Source: Acinetobacter pittii ANC 4050
GTDB lineage: Bacteria > Pseudomonadota > Gammaproteobacteria > Pseudomonadales > Moraxellaceae
Length of the DNA: 64,000 bases
Assembly: GCF_000399685.1 (NCBI RefSeq)
Contig: NZ_KB976987.1
Location: 2,950,837-3,014,836 of the forward strand
Reading direction: 5' to 3'
Numbering within the stretch: position 1 is the first letter of the stretch; each line of letters opens with the position of its first letter. Below are positions 1 to 7,891 of the stretch, piece after piece. The notes under the pieces are model-generated. The model saw only the letters and a program-made list of their open reading frames with translations. It was not told where the DNA came from and did not search any database. The position numbers and the translations under genes were made by a program.

Positions 1-118
1 ATGTTCCGGAACACAAAACAACAATAATAGGTTCAAGCACCAGGAGCGTGAGATACGACAGGAGTCATATCTAGTACCCAAATACGAAAAAGCCCAACAG
101 GACGTTGGGCTTTTTTTA
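1..118 (+). ncRNA. sRNA-like repeat element, copy 1 (5' end at window edge)
   Basis: About 118 bases that recur almost unchanged at 3424-3541, with roughly eight substitutions. The element ends in an intrinsic terminator: an 8-bp stem at 91-98/104-111, loop AGGAC, then a T-run to 117. Relative to the second copy, one stem pair is exchanged (A-T here, G-C there), so the hairpin is conserved by compensation. The first ~35 bases are identical in both copies and contain the palindrome TGTTCCGGAACA and a mini-ORF of eight codons (MFRNTKQQ) closed by TAA TAG. The promoter would lie outside the window. A. baumannii is reported to carry a multi-copy sRNA family resembling the phage C4 antisense RNA; membership of this element is only a guess. 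Confidence 0.6.
91..117 (+). terminator. Intrinsic terminator of sRNA copy 1
   Basis: AGCCCAAC / AGGAC loop / GTTGGGCT followed by a seven-T tract. The preceding A-run makes it potentially bidirectional. Confidence 0.8.
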
Positions 119-203
119 TTACACCAGGACTCTAGTCCGAATCTCGCTGAACTACGCCAAGATTGTATAGATGAATTTTATAGATACCTTAAAGGAGTTC
201 ATC

Positions 204-278
204 ATGGCAAAAATCATACTCACCAATGCTGGGTTGAAGGCAGTTCACGCGACATCCAAGCAACAACAGCATCGATAA
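204..278 (+). pseudogene. Truncated 5' end of an unknown gene (24 codons)
   Basis: A textbook Shine-Dalgarno (AAAGGAG, 191-197) precedes ATG at 204 and a 24-residue frame beginning MAKIILTNAGLK that stops at 276-278. The frame runs into the 3' end of the oppositely oriented, GC-richer LysR gene at 220. The simplest reading is that a resident gene lost all but its translation start when the LysR/NmrA segment arrived. It could also be a genuine tiny ORF; the residue string is too short to assign to a family. Confidence 0.35.
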
Positions 279-1131
279 AAACACGTACTTTTGGCGGTAA
301 GAATGCTCGTTCTGGGTAGACCACTGCGATCTGCATTTCGGCACCGACTACGTCAGCCAACACTTGCACAAGCGCGCCGCTGTCCAAGTGCGATGCCACA
401 AGACTGTGCGGTAGGAGAGCAATGCCTAGCCCACGGACAGCAGCGTCACACAACAGACCGATATCGTTCGAAAAGAATGTGCCGTCGACTTGGAGTTTGC
501 CTCCTGAAACTAATGGCCAATGAATCTGCGGCAGCTCGCCACGAGTGAAGCCGAGCAAACAACGGTGCGAACCGAGATCGCGCTGCGTCTGGGGTGTACC
601 ATGATCGGTGAGGTAGGTGGGGGCCGCCACAGCGATTATCGGATCGCGCAATAGCGTACGTGCGACGAGGCCAGGTTGAATCTGGCTGCTGGCACGCAAT
701 GCAACGTCATAGCTGCCGTGAAGGAGGTCAACGTGTTGGCTAGACGTATGAACATACACTCGTAGCATAGGATAGCGCGCCGCAAATTCACAGAGCATTG
801 CATGAAAGCTTGTATCCATCATGGGCGGTATCGAGATTCGCAAATCCCCACGCACGAGCTCGTCGCTCTTACGCACGCTCTGCTCGGCCAGACGCACAGC
901 TTCGAGCGCGATGCAAGCCTGTTGGTAGAAGGCTTTACCGACTTCCGTGAGGACAAGGCTTCGCGTGGTGCGGCGCAGAAGACGTGCGCCGAGACGCTCC
1001 TCGAGACGCGCAAGACGTCGGCTCACGGTCGCGCGTGGAACACACAGCTCTGCGGCGGCACGCGATAGTGATTGGGCATCAACCGTCTTGGTGAAGGCGA
1101 CTAGTTCTGATGTTTCAATAGGATCGCTCAT
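220..1131 (-). CDS. LysR-family transcriptional regulator
   Basis: A 303-residue LysR-type regulator. An N-terminal winged helix-turn-helix spans roughly residues 8-65 (SLSRAAAELCVPRATVSRRL is the recognition region). It is followed by a linker helix and a periplasmic-binding-like effector domain (about 90-295, with the typical YDVALR and GLGIALLP segments). A frame open further upstream would add 37 atypical residues; the ATG at 1131 gives the usual family length and places the HTH at the N-terminus. The gene is divergent from the NmrA-type oxidoreductase at 1273, the common LysR arrangement for controlling a neighbour, so it probably regulates that gene in response to an unknown effector. 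Base composition is clearly GC-richer than the surrounding Acinetobacter DNA, which suggests acquisition from another genus. Confidence 0.88.
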   Translation of the reverse strand: MSDPIETSELVAFTKTVDAQSLSRAAAELCVPRATVSRRLARLEERLGARLLRRTTRSLVLTEVGKAFYQQACIALEAVRLAEQSVRKSDELVRGDLRISIPPMMDTSFHAMLCEFAARYPMLRVYVHTSSQHVDLLHGSYDVALRASSQIQPGLVARTLLRDPIIAVAAPTYLTDHGTPQTQRDLGSHRCLLGFTRGELPQIHWPLVSGGKLQVDGTFFSNDIGLLCDAAVRGLGIALLPHSLVASHLDSGALVQVLADVVGAEMQIAVVYPERAFLPPKVRVFIDAVVAWMSRELPSTQHW

Positions 1132-1175
1132 ATGGATCAAATAGTAGCAAATGATGACATTTTTTGAAGTATTGC

Positions 1176-1188
1176 ATCGAAAATCGAT
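1176..1188. promoter_or_regulatory. Palindrome between lysR and nmrA genes, candidate LysR operator
   Basis: Perfect inverted repeat ATCGA-AAA-TCGAT in the 141-bp divergent intergenic region. It is bracketed by TTGCA/TTGCAA words at 1172 and 1192. LysR proteins usually bind interrupted dyads in such positions; the assignment is by location and symmetry only. Confidence 0.4.
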
Positions 1189-1272
1189 CCATTGCAAGAT
1201 CTCATTCAAGATAACCAACAGAAGCGCTCCGCATTTACGCAAGCGTCTGATTAAAAACGAATGAGGTAAATA

Positions 1273-2190
1273 ATGTCTATCGAAAAGAAGTTGATCGCCG
1301 TATTCGGTGCGACAGGAAATCAGGGGGGCAGCGTCGTACGTGCCCTAAAGGAAAACGGCCAGTTCAAAGTACGTGCGCTTTCGCGCGATCCGGTCAATTA
1401 TAAGGGCATTGCTGACGAAGTTGTCGCAGCAGATCTGGACCAGCCAGAGACGCTTACAGCGGCATTGGAAGATGTTCACGGTGTCTTTCTCGTTACCAAC
1501 TTCTGGCAGGAAGGCACCGATGAAATCAAACAGGCAACAGCGGCAATTCAAGCTGCGAAAGCGGCAGGCATCAATCATCTAATCTGGTCGACCCTTCCCA
1601 ACGTTGAAGCGATCAGCGGTGGCAAGTTCAAAGTTCCCCAATTCACGGGTAAGGCGAAGATCGATACGATCGTCAAGGATGCGGGATTTTCTCGTTACAC
1701 CTTCGTCGTGCCACCTGCCTATTATCAGAACTTTTCCGGACCAATAGGACCGCAAAAACAACAAGATGGAAGCTTTGGCTGGGTGCTACCCATCGATCCC
1801 TCAGTACGTTGCTTTCACCTAGGCGACATCAACGAGTTAGGCAACATCGTGGCCGGTGCTTTTGCACACCCAGTTGAAACTGGCGATGGCGCATATCTAC
1901 CGCTGGTCGGCGACTTCTTAAGCTTCAATGACCTCACTAGTGTATTGAATCAGTTGGGCCATCAGTTCTCGGTCGTCCAAGTACCTCGGGAGGTATATGC
2001 AGACTTCTTCCCGGGTGCTGACGCATTAGCTGAGACGCTGGCCTACTACGAGGCCTATACATATCTTGGCCCAGGCTCCCATGAGGCTGAGATCACGCTC
2101 GCGAATAAGATAGCCGGCAAGATGCCGACGACATTTGCATCATGGGCTCGAGCCAATTTCCAGTTCAGCGATGACGCTTCCTCAGATTAA
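1273..2190 (+). CDS. NmrA/HSCARG-family NAD(P)-binding oxidoreductase
   Basis: A 305-residue cytosolic Rossmann protein of the atypical short-chain dehydrogenase group. The N-terminal strand-turn-helix IAVFGATGNQGGSVV (about residues 8-22) is the NmrA-type GxxGxxG dinucleotide motif. The SDR Tyr-xxx-Lys pair is not obvious, as expected for this family, whose members act as NADPH sensors or quinone/aldehyde reductases. GAGG eight bases before the ATG supports the start. The gene is divergent from a LysR regulator and shares its raised GC content, so the two look like one transferred regulator-enzyme cassette. The substrate cannot be told from sequence. Confidence 0.82.
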   Translation: MSIEKKLIAVFGATGNQGGSVVRALKENGQFKVRALSRDPVNYKGIADEVVAADLDQPETLTAALEDVHGVFLVTNFWQEGTDEIKQATAAIQAAKAAGINHLIWSTLPNVEAISGGKFKVPQFTGKAKIDTIVKDAGFSRYTFVVPPAYYQNFSGPIGPQKQQDGSFGWVLPIDPSVRCFHLGDINELGNIVAGAFAHPVETGDGAYLPLVGDFLSFNDLTSVLNQLGHQFSVVQVPREVYADFFPGADALAETLAYYEAYTYLGPGSHEAEITLANKIAGKMPTTFASWARANFQFSDDASSD

Positions 2191-2227
2191 GTCATCATGT
2201 CATTTCAAGTCACAGATAAATATCACA

Positions 2228-2252
2228 CGACGAATGGCCCGACCATTTGTCG
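2228..2252. terminator. Possible stem-loop downstream of nmrA-like gene
   Basis: CGACGAATGG / CCCGA / CCATTTGTCG pairs over ten positions with one G-U, 38 bases after the stop codon. No T-tract follows, so it may be a weak terminator or a 3' stabilising hairpin. Confidence 0.35.
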
Positions 2253-2391
2253 TAGATTTCAAGTTCTGCAGAAGAGCAAACTAACTGTAAGAAATCCAAC
2301 CACGATGTACGAAAATGCTACTGTTAGGGTTGAATAATAAGCTTAACAGCAGCGGACATTTTTATCATTTAAAAATAATATTTACACTCAC

Positions 2392-2967
2392 CTATAGAGG
2401 ACTATGTGCCTGTTCCTGCTTTTTATGACGAATCCAACGCACTACCCAGATAACTGCAATCAGCACTACTACTGCCACAAGCGCAGGCACTAACATGGCT
2501 GAAACCGAGAGTAAGATTGCTCCAATCCACTCGCCTGTCGCAACAACAAAATTACCCAAGCCACCTGTGGTTGCAGTTGAAACACCGCGTGCAGCAACAG
2601 TACTCATTTGCACCACACCTGCCGTACCACCACCCACAATTATGGCTGCTGCCCAACTGGCAAACTGAGACATTTCTCCACTGCTAACCGCCATCGTTGC
2701 TAACGTACCCGCGATCATCGCCGCAGGAGTCGCGACTGTGTCTAAGGCATTATCGACCCACGGAATATAGTAAGCCGCAACTTCACATACCGTTGCCACG
2801 CCTAAAGCCAAACACACCGATGGCAGAGCTAACCACTCAAAACCTTTTGATGGCTCAAACCAGCCCATCATTGTTGCAATGCTCATGACCAATAACGGCA
2901 CAAAGACGCGAAAACCGCAGGCAGCGCTTAAGCCCACGCCAATACATAAACCCAATATAGTTTCCAT
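2392..2967 (-). CDS. DUF4126 family membrane protein
   Basis: A 191-residue integral inner-membrane protein of unknown function. The sequence is almost entirely hydrophobic, with about four to five membrane segments (near 5-30, 45-68, 80-100, 105-125, 145-178), glycine- and alanine-rich turns and a short basic tail (WIRHKKQEQ). The GLSAACGFRVFVPLL opening and the later IVGGGTAGVVQ segment are typical of DUF4126. The start ATG is preceded by AAAAGGAAACCGTT. The gene is back to normal AT-rich composition and lies outside the GC-rich LysR/NmrA pair. No partner in the neighbourhood suggests a role. Confidence 0.75.
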   Translation of the reverse strand: METILGLCIGVGLSAACGFRVFVPLLVMSIATMMGWFEPSKGFEWLALPSVCLALGVATVCEVAAYYIPWVDNALDTVATPAAMIAGTLATMAVSSGEMSQFASWAAAIIVGGGTAGVVQMSTVAARGVSTATTGGLGNFVVATGEWIGAILLSVSAMLVPALVAVVVLIAVIWVVRWIRHKKQEQAHSPL

Positions 2968-3023
2968 AACGGTTTCCTTTTCATGCCCATCACGGGTCTT
3001 GTTATGTAAGTCTTATTTTTAAA

Positions 3024-3063
3024 TTAACAAAAAGCCCCATCGGGTGACAGGGCTTTTTGTTAA
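3024..3063 (-). terminator. Bidirectional intrinsic terminator
   Basis: TTAACAAAAAGCCC (3024-3037) pairs perfectly with GGGCTTTTTGTTAA (3050-3063) around a 12-base loop. The stem ends in A/T runs on both sides. It lies 27 bases past the stop of the zinc-ribbon gene. Confidence 0.85.
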
Positions 3064-3089
3064 ATGCGAACGCAAATATTATTTCATTC

Positions 3090-3224
3090 TTAACGTTTAA
3101 ATTGCGTGCAGTAGCATTTCGTGCAAGGTGGTAAAGGGTCGGTATTAATTTCTAAAAACACTCTATGTCCACACTGAGCACAGAAATAGAAGCCTGTTCC
3201 GGGTTTTTCGCCAGCTGTTACCAT
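3090..3224 (-). CDS. Small zinc-ribbon protein (44 aa)
   Basis: A 44-codon gene. The product begins MVTAGEKPGTGFYFC and holds two cysteine pairs, CAQC (15-18) and CTKC (34-37), plus C39. The spacing, the GH after the first knuckle and the PLPPC entry to the second match a rubredoxin-like zinc ribbon such as the C-terminal half of DUF1451 proteins. An AGGA about nine bases before the ATG, a good sigma70-type promoter (3261-3288) and a downstream terminator (3024-3063) make this a complete monocistronic unit. A structural zinc site is likely; the function (nucleic-acid or protein binding) is unknown. Confidence 0.75.
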   Translation of the reverse strand: MVTAGEKPGTGFYFCAQCGHRVFLEINTDPLPPCTKCYCTQFKR

Positions 3225-3260
3225 GATTACATTCCTATAATCGTATATATATTAAACAGG

Positions 3261-3288
3261 AATATAACCCACTTAAAGTGAATGTCAA
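3261..3288 (-). promoter_or_regulatory. Sigma70-type promoter of the zinc-ribbon gene
   Basis: Reading the minus strand: TTGACA (3283-3288), 16-bp spacer, TATATT (3261-3266). Start codon 37 bases downstream. Confidence 0.65.
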
Positions 3289-3375
3289 TTGTCCATTTCG
3301 CCCGATGATGATGGCATAAATGCAAAAAATGTTATTTGTACGATTTATCTTACACAGATTTAGGGATTTAGCGGA

Positions 3376-3404
3376 TTGGCTGTCCCCTGCTTTTTTTCTA
3401 TGAT
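3376..3404 (+). promoter_or_regulatory. Strong sigma70-type promoter of sRNA copy 2
   Basis: TTGGCT (3376-3381), exactly 17 bp, TATGAT (3399-3404). The predicted start near 3411 gives a transcript of about 130 nt ending at the terminator near 3540. Confidence 0.75.
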
Positions 3405-3410
3405 GAATTC

Positions 3411-3541
3411 ATACAGGAACAGGATGTTCCGGAACACAAAACAACAATAATAGGTTCATGCATCAGGATCGTGAGATACGACAGGAGTCATATCTAGCAA
3501 CCAAATACGAAAAAGCCCGACAGGATGTCGGGCTTTTTATT
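3411..3541 (+). ncRNA. sRNA-like repeat element, copy 2, with promoter and terminator
   Basis: A complete small transcription unit. It has a consensus-like promoter (3376-3404), a ~130-nt body whose last 118 bases (3424-3541) repeat positions 1-118, and an intrinsic terminator (stem 3514-3521/3527-3534, loop AGGAT, T5). The eight-codon frame MFRNTKQQ at 3424-3450, preceded by AGGAACAGG and followed by tandem stops, is identical in both copies. It may be a leader peptide, or that block may be the base-pairing region of a regulatory RNA. The unit is intergenic between the zinc-ribbon gene and a hypothetical gene on the other strand. No Rfam comparison was possible. Confidence 0.65.
3514..3540 (+). 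terminator. Intrinsic terminator of sRNA copy 2
   Basis: AGCCCGAC / AGGAT / GTCGGGCT plus T5. Compared with copy 1 the fifth base pair is changed on both arms (A-T to G-C), so pairing is kept. The A-run on the left may also end the opposite-strand gene at 3572-3790. Confidence 0.85.
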
Positions 3542-3571
3542 ATCTGTTATAAATATAATACTTATCTAAAG

Positions 3572-3790
3572 TTATAATCTATATACTCTTAAAGCCTCTC
3601 CCATCCCTTCAACTTCCAAATAATAAGATCCATTATTTCTATAGATAACTGCTTTTGGGCGATATTTATAGCTATATTGATATTTATAAGATGCTAGTTT
3701 CCATATGCTTCCATTATCCAGTTCGTAGGTTTTATCACCATCCCACCCTTCAAATTCATCAATAATTCTAGACTCGTATATTTTTTCCAT
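3572..3790 (-). CDS. Hypothetical protein, 72 aa, tyrosine-rich
   Basis: A family I do not recognise. The 72 residues are polar and aromatic (many Tyr, Lys, Trp), with no signal peptide or membrane segment. The pattern of short alternating strands (YELDNGSIWKLASYKYQY, then AVIYRNNGSYYLEVEG) suggests a small beta-sheet protein. Codon use fits the host. The start codon is only about 13 bases behind the T-tract of the acnD operon terminator (3804-3838) and has no clear Shine-Dalgarno, so expression would depend on read-through or a promoter overlapping the hairpin. It is probably a real gene because the frame fills the interval cleanly. Confidence 0.55.
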   Translation of the reverse strand: MEKIYESRIIDEFEGWDGDKTYELDNGSIWKLASYKYQYSYKYRPKAVIYRNNGSYYLEVEGMGEALRVYRL

Positions 3791-3803
3791 TTTTTATACT
3801 CAA

Positions 3804-3838
3804 CAAAAAAACCCCATCATCAAGATAGGGCTTTTTTT
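3804..3838 (-). terminator. Intrinsic terminator of the prp operon
   Basis: On the minus strand GCCCTATC / TTGAT / GATGGGGT, allowing G-U pairs, is flanked by A7 and followed by T7. It lies 31 bases after the acnD stop and 13 bases before the next start codon on the same strand. Confidence 0.75.
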
Positions 3839-3868
3839 GAACAATATCAATAATGTTTAACTAAAGTA

Positions 3869-6475
3869 TCAAGCCACTTGGCCTTCTAAAAAGTCTTGCG
3901 CAAAACGCTGTAATACACCGCCCGCTTCATATACAGAAACTTCTTCTTCTGTATCTAAACGACACGTCACAGGCACTTCAAGAATCTCTTCTTTACCATC
4001 CGCTGTAGCACGTTCAATCACTAAAGTTAAAGTCGAGCGCGGCGCAATATTACCAATCACGCTATAAAGCTCTGTACCATCTAGTTTTAAAGTCTTGCGG
4101 TTTACGCCCGGTTTAAACTCAAGTGGTAACACGCCCATACCCACCAAGTTGGTACGGTGAATACGCTCAAAACCTTCTGCCACAATGGCTTCAACACCTG
4201 CAAGGCGTACACCTTTCGCAGCCCAGTCTCGGCTTGAACCCTGACCGTAGTCAGCACCCGCAACAATAATTAACGGCTGTTTACGGTTCATGTAGGTTTC
4301 AATCGCTTCCCACATACGCATCACTTCACCTTCTGGCTCTACACGCGCTTTTGAACCTTGCTTAATGGTACCGTCTGAACGAACCACCATTTCGTTATAG
4401 AGTTTCGGGTTGGCAAATGTTGCACGTTGTGCAGTCAAGTGGTCACCACGGTGCGTTGCATATGAGTTGAAGTCTTCTTCTGGTACGCCCATTTTGTGAA
4501 GATATTCACCCGCAGCCGAGTCCATCAAAATCGCATTTGAAGGCGACAAGTGGTCGGTGGTGATGTTGTCACCCAAAATTGCAAGTGGACGCATGTTCGC
4601 CAAAGTACGTGGTGCAGCCAATGCCCCTTCCCAATATGGTGGACGGCGGATGTAAGTACTTTGTGGACGCCAGTCGTAAAGTGGGCTTTCAGCTTCTTGA
4701 GTTACACCTAAGTCAAACATTGGAATGTAGACTTTACGGAACTGTTCAGGCTTCACAGCTTCTTTAACTAACGCATCAATTTCAGCATCAGATGGCCAAA
4801 TGTCTTTCAGGTAAATCGGGTTACCTTCTTTGTCATGGCCTAAAGCATCTTTTTCGATGTCAAAACGAATCGTACCCGCAATTGCATACGCCACAACAAG
4901 CGGTGGAGATGCCAAGAATGCTTGTTTTGCATAAGGATGGATACGGCCATCGAAGTTACGGTTACCAGACAGGACTGCTGTTGCGTACAAGTCACGGTCA
5001 ATAATTTCTTGCTGAATAGCTGGATCTAACGCACCCGACATACCGTTACACGTTGTACAAGCGTAAGCCACAATACCAAAACCCAGTTGCTCTAAGTCTT
5101 TTAGAACGCCCGCTTCTTCAAGGTAAAGTGCAGCCGCTTTTGAACCCGGTGCAAATGATGATTTCACCCAAGGTTTACGGACCAAACCAAGTTCATTTGC
5201 CTTACGTGCCAACAAACCTGCCGCCACAGTGTTACGTGGGTTAGAGGTGTTAGTACATGAAGTAATTGCCGCAATAATGATTGCGCCATCAGGCATTAAA
5301 CCGTCAGAACGGTTTTCAACAACACCCGCAATACCTTTTTCTTTTAGATCCGCAGTTGAAACACGTGCATGTGGGTTTGATGGACCAGCAATGTTACGTG
5401 TTACTTTTGATAGATCAAAACGAAGTACACGTGGGTACTCTGCTTTGGTCATATCAGATGCCCAAAGACCGATTTCTTTTGCGTACTGTTCAACCAATGC
5501 CACTTGAGCATCTTCACGGCCTGTTAGGCGTAAGTAGTCGATTGTGTTTTGGTCGATGTAGAACATCGCAGCCGTAGCACCATATTCTGGTGTCATGTTC
5601 GAAATGGTTGCACGGTCGCCCACAGACATACTGTCAGCACCTTCACCAAAGAACTCAAGGTAAGCACCCACTACGCGCTCTTTACGCAAGAACTCAGTTA
5701 GAGCAAGTACGATATCGGTTGCAGTAATGCCTGCCTGACGCTGGCCTACAAACTCAACACCAATAATGTCTGGCAGACGCATCCAAGATGCACGGCCTAG
5801 CATTACATTTTCAGCTTCTAAGCCACCAACACCCACAGAAATTACGCCCAAAGCGTCTGTATGTGGTGTGTGTGAGTCTGTACCTACGCATGTGTCTGGG
5901 AATGCTACGCCATCACGCGCCTGAATCACCGGAGACATTTTCTCTAGGTTAATCTGGTGCATAATGCCGTTCCCCGCAGGGATCACATCGACATTTTTAA
6001 ATGCGGTTTTAGTCCACTCAATAAAGTGGAAACGGTCTTCGTTACGGCGGTCTTCAACAGCACGGTTTTTTGCAAAAGCGTCTGGGTCAGCACCACCGTA
6101 TTCCACTGCTAAAGAGTGGTCGACAATGAGCTGAGTCGGTACAACTGGGTTAACTTTAGATGGGTCACCGCCTTTGTCGGCAATCGCATCACGCAAACCT
6201 GCAAGGTCAACCAATGCAGTTTGGCCTAGGATGTCATGACACACCACACGCGCAGGATACCAAGGAAAGTCCAAGTCCTGACGGCGTTCAATCAACTGCG
6301 TTAAATAAGCAGTTAAGTTCTCGGCATCGGCACGGCGTACCAATTGCTCTGCGAGTACTTTAGACGTGTAAGGCAGTTTTTCGTATGCGCCTGGCTGAAT
6401 ATCTTCAACGGCTTGACGCACGTCGTAATATTCAAGCTGGGTACCTGCCAGCGGTTTACGGTATTTAGTGTTCAT
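3869..6475 (-). CDS. acnD: 2-methylcitrate dehydratase, Fe/S-dependent (AcnD)
   Basis: An 868-residue aconitase-superfamily enzyme of the methylcitrate cycle. It dehydrates 2-methylcitrate to 2-methylaconitate in propionate breakdown. The three [4Fe-4S] ligands are visible as Cys407 (TSCTNTSNP) and Cys473/Cys476 (ACTTCNG). The C-terminal swivel domain begins near residue 640. Length and the TTC-type second cysteine motif fit AcnD rather than house-keeping AcnA/AcnB. It is the last gene of gntR-prpB-prpC-acnD: its ATG shares one base with the prpC stop (TAATG), implying translational coupling. AcnD normally works with the isomerase PrpF, which is not in this window. The terminator at 3804-3838 ends the operon. 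Confidence 0.93.
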   Translation of the reverse strand: MNTKYRKPLAGTQLEYYDVRQAVEDIQPGAYEKLPYTSKVLAEQLVRRADAENLTAYLTQLIERRQDLDFPWYPARVVCHDILGQTALVDLAGLRDAIADKGGDPSKVNPVVPTQLIVDHSLAVEYGGADPDAFAKNRAVEDRRNEDRFHFIEWTKTAFKNVDVIPAGNGIMHQINLEKMSPVIQARDGVAFPDTCVGTDSHTPHTDALGVISVGVGGLEAENVMLGRASWMRLPDIIGVEFVGQRQAGITATDIVLALTEFLRKERVVGAYLEFFGEGADSMSVGDRATISNMTPEYGATAAMFYIDQNTIDYLRLTGREDAQVALVEQYAKEIGLWASDMTKAEYPRVLRFDLSKVTRNIAGPSNPHARVSTADLKEKGIAGVVENRSDGLMPDGAIIIAAITSCTNTSNPRNTVAAGLLARKANELGLVRKPWVKSSFAPGSKAAALYLEEAGVLKDLEQLGFGIVAYACTTCNGMSGALDPAIQQEIIDRDLYATAVLSGNRNFDGRIHPYAKQAFLASPPLVVAYAIAGTIRFDIEKDALGHDKEGNPIYLKDIWPSDAEIDALVKEAVKPEQFRKVYIPMFDLGVTQEAESPLYDWRPQSTYIRRPPYWEGALAAPRTLANMRPLAILGDNITTDHLSPSNAILMDSAAGEYLHKMGVPEEDFNSYATHRGDHLTAQRATFANPKLYNEMVVRSDGTIKQGSKARVEPEGEVMRMWEAIETYMNRKQPLIIVAGADYGQGSSRDWAAKGVRLAGVEAIVAEGFERIHRTNLVGMGVLPLEFKPGVNRKTLKLDGTELYSVIGNIAPRSTLTLVIERATADGKEEILEVPVTCRLDTEEEVSVYEAGGVLQRFAQDFLEGQVA

Positions 6476-7632
6476 TAACCACGCTCCGCCAATGGTTTAA
6501 ATTCGAGGTTTTCAGGGCCTGTGTAGTTCGCGCTTGGACGAATAATTTTGCCGTCTTGACGTTGTTCAATTACATGCGCTGACCAACCTGCTGTACGTGC
6601 AATTACGAATAACGGTGTGAACATTGCAGTTGGAACACCCATTAAGTGATAGCTCACCGCACTGAACCAGTCGAGGTTCGGGAACATGTTTTTCACTTCT
6701 TTCATCACTGCTTCTAAACGCTCAGCGATGAGGTACATTTTGGTGTTCTCTTGTGCTTGCGCCAAGTCATGCGCAACTTTCTTGATCACTTCGTTACGTG
6801 GGTCAGAAACTGTATATACAGGGTGACCAAAACCGATCACGACTTCTTTATTTTCAACACGCTTACGGATGTCAGCCTCTGCTTCGTCTGCGTTGTCGTA
6901 ACGTTGTTGAATGACGAATGCAACTTCGTTCGCACCACCGTGCTTAGGTCCGCGAAGTGCACCAATACCACCTGTAATTGCCGAGTACATATCAGAGCCT
7001 GTACCTGCAACCACACGTGACGTAAATGTAGATGCATTGAACTCATGCTCAGCATACAAAATAAGAGATGTATGCATTGCTTGAATCCATTCTTCAGATG
7101 GTTTTTCGCCATGAAGTAAATGTAAGAAATGCGCTGCAATTGAGTCGTCATCAGTTTCAACTTCAATACGACGACCATTGTTGCTGAAGTGGTACCAATA
7201 AAGCAGCATTGAGCCTAGGCTTGCCATTAATTTATCAGCAATATCTTTTGCGCCCGCTTCGTTATGGTCTTCATGTTCTGGAGTTAAACAACCTAGTACT
7301 GATACGCCTGTACGCATCACGTCCATTGGATGTGCAGATGGTGGTAATTGCTCAAGTGCAGTTTTAAGTGCTGCTGGTAAGCCACGAAGTGCTTTTAATT
7401 TTGCTTTATAGGCTTTGAGTTCAGCTTTGTTTGGTAATTTGCCATGTACGAGCAAGTGAGCAACTTCTTCAAACTGGCTACCTGCTGCAAGGTCAAGAAT
7501 GTCATAGCCACGGTAGTGCAAGTCATTACCGCTACGTCCTACGGTACATAGTGCTGTGTTGCCTGCAACTTGTCCGCTAAGTGCAACTGATTTTTTTGGT
7601 TTGAAGCCTGTTGTTGTTTCATTTGAGCTCAT
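6475..7632 (-). CDS. prpC: 2-methylcitrate synthase
   Basis: A 385-residue citrate-synthase-family enzyme that condenses propionyl-CoA with oxaloacetate in the cytosol. The catalytic triad is readable: His231 (GPKHGGANE), His270 (GFGHPVY) and Asp321 (NLDWFS). The frame stays open 14 codons further upstream, but AAGGATGA just before the ATG at 7632 fixes the start at MSSNETTTG. Prokaryotic methylcitrate synthases of this size form dimers. The gene follows prpB after about 260 bp that contain a palindromic repeat element (7749-7841), so the operon mRNA carries large hairpins here. It overlaps acnD by one base. Confidence 0.95.
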   Translation of the reverse strand: MSSNETTTGFKPKKSVALSGQVAGNTALCTVGRSGNDLHYRGYDILDLAAGSQFEEVAHLLVHGKLPNKAELKAYKAKLKALRGLPAALKTALEQLPPSAHPMDVMRTGVSVLGCLTPEHEDHNEAGAKDIADKLMASLGSMLLYWYHFSNNGRRIEVETDDDSIAAHFLHLLHGEKPSEEWIQAMHTSLILYAEHEFNASTFTSRVVAGTGSDMYSAITGGIGALRGPKHGGANEVAFVIQQRYDNADEAEADIRKRVENKEVVIGFGHPVYTVSDPRNEVIKKVAHDLAQAQENTKMYLIAERLEAVMKEVKNMFPNLDWFSAVSYHLMGVPTAMFTPLFVIARTAGWSAHVIEQRQDGKIIRPSANYTGPENLEFKPLAERG

Positions 7633-7748
7633 AGAATCATCCTTTATATCAACCAGAATTTGTTGTTTGTTCAATTTTTACTTGGATAAAAACGCGACAG
7701 CGTCTTGCCGAGTTCTCATCCAACTTTTGGATTAACCTGCGGTTCGCC

Positions 7749-7841
7749 TTACTTTTCACGGATGAAAAGTAAGCAAAAATCCTTGTTGGTCTGACGATAT
7801 ATCCATATATCGCAGTCCAACGTAGCGGCATCCATGCCGCC
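7749..7841 (-). repeat. Mosaic palindromic intergenic repeat, copy A
   Basis: Read on the minus strand, three stem-loops follow one another. The first is GCGGCAT-GG-ATGCCGC (7825-7840). The second is a 37-bp imperfect palindrome centred on ATATATGGATATAT (7785-7821, one mismatch and one bulge). The third is TTACTTTTCA / 4-nt loop / TGAAAAGTAA (7749-7772). The order matches copy B (13110-13202), although the central palindrome is a different sequence. Copy C (47745-47806) shares the last hairpin type. The element sits between prpB and prpC inside the operon. Confidence 0.7.
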
Positions 7842-7891
7842 CTCACGATAGCCAAGACCATCGCTTCCCCTTCTTTTAAAAGAGGCCTTAT

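Noticed and set aside
1..118. Considered as a tRNA or attachment-site remnant because of its repetition at 3424.
   Set aside because: No cloverleaf, no acceptor/CCA end. The terminator and promoter architecture fits a small RNA unit better.
5229..5577. Two overlapping ~95-codon plus-strand frames inside acnD.
   Set aside because: Shadows of the acnD coding sequence, in different frames, without ribosome sites.
6837..7178. 113-codon frame inside prpC on the same strand, different phase.
   Set aside because: Lies completely within the conserved citrate-synthase core; out-of-frame shadow.
7649..7861. 70-codon minus-strand frame between prpB and prpC.
   Set aside because: It is created by the palindromic repeat and has no ribosome site or coding character.
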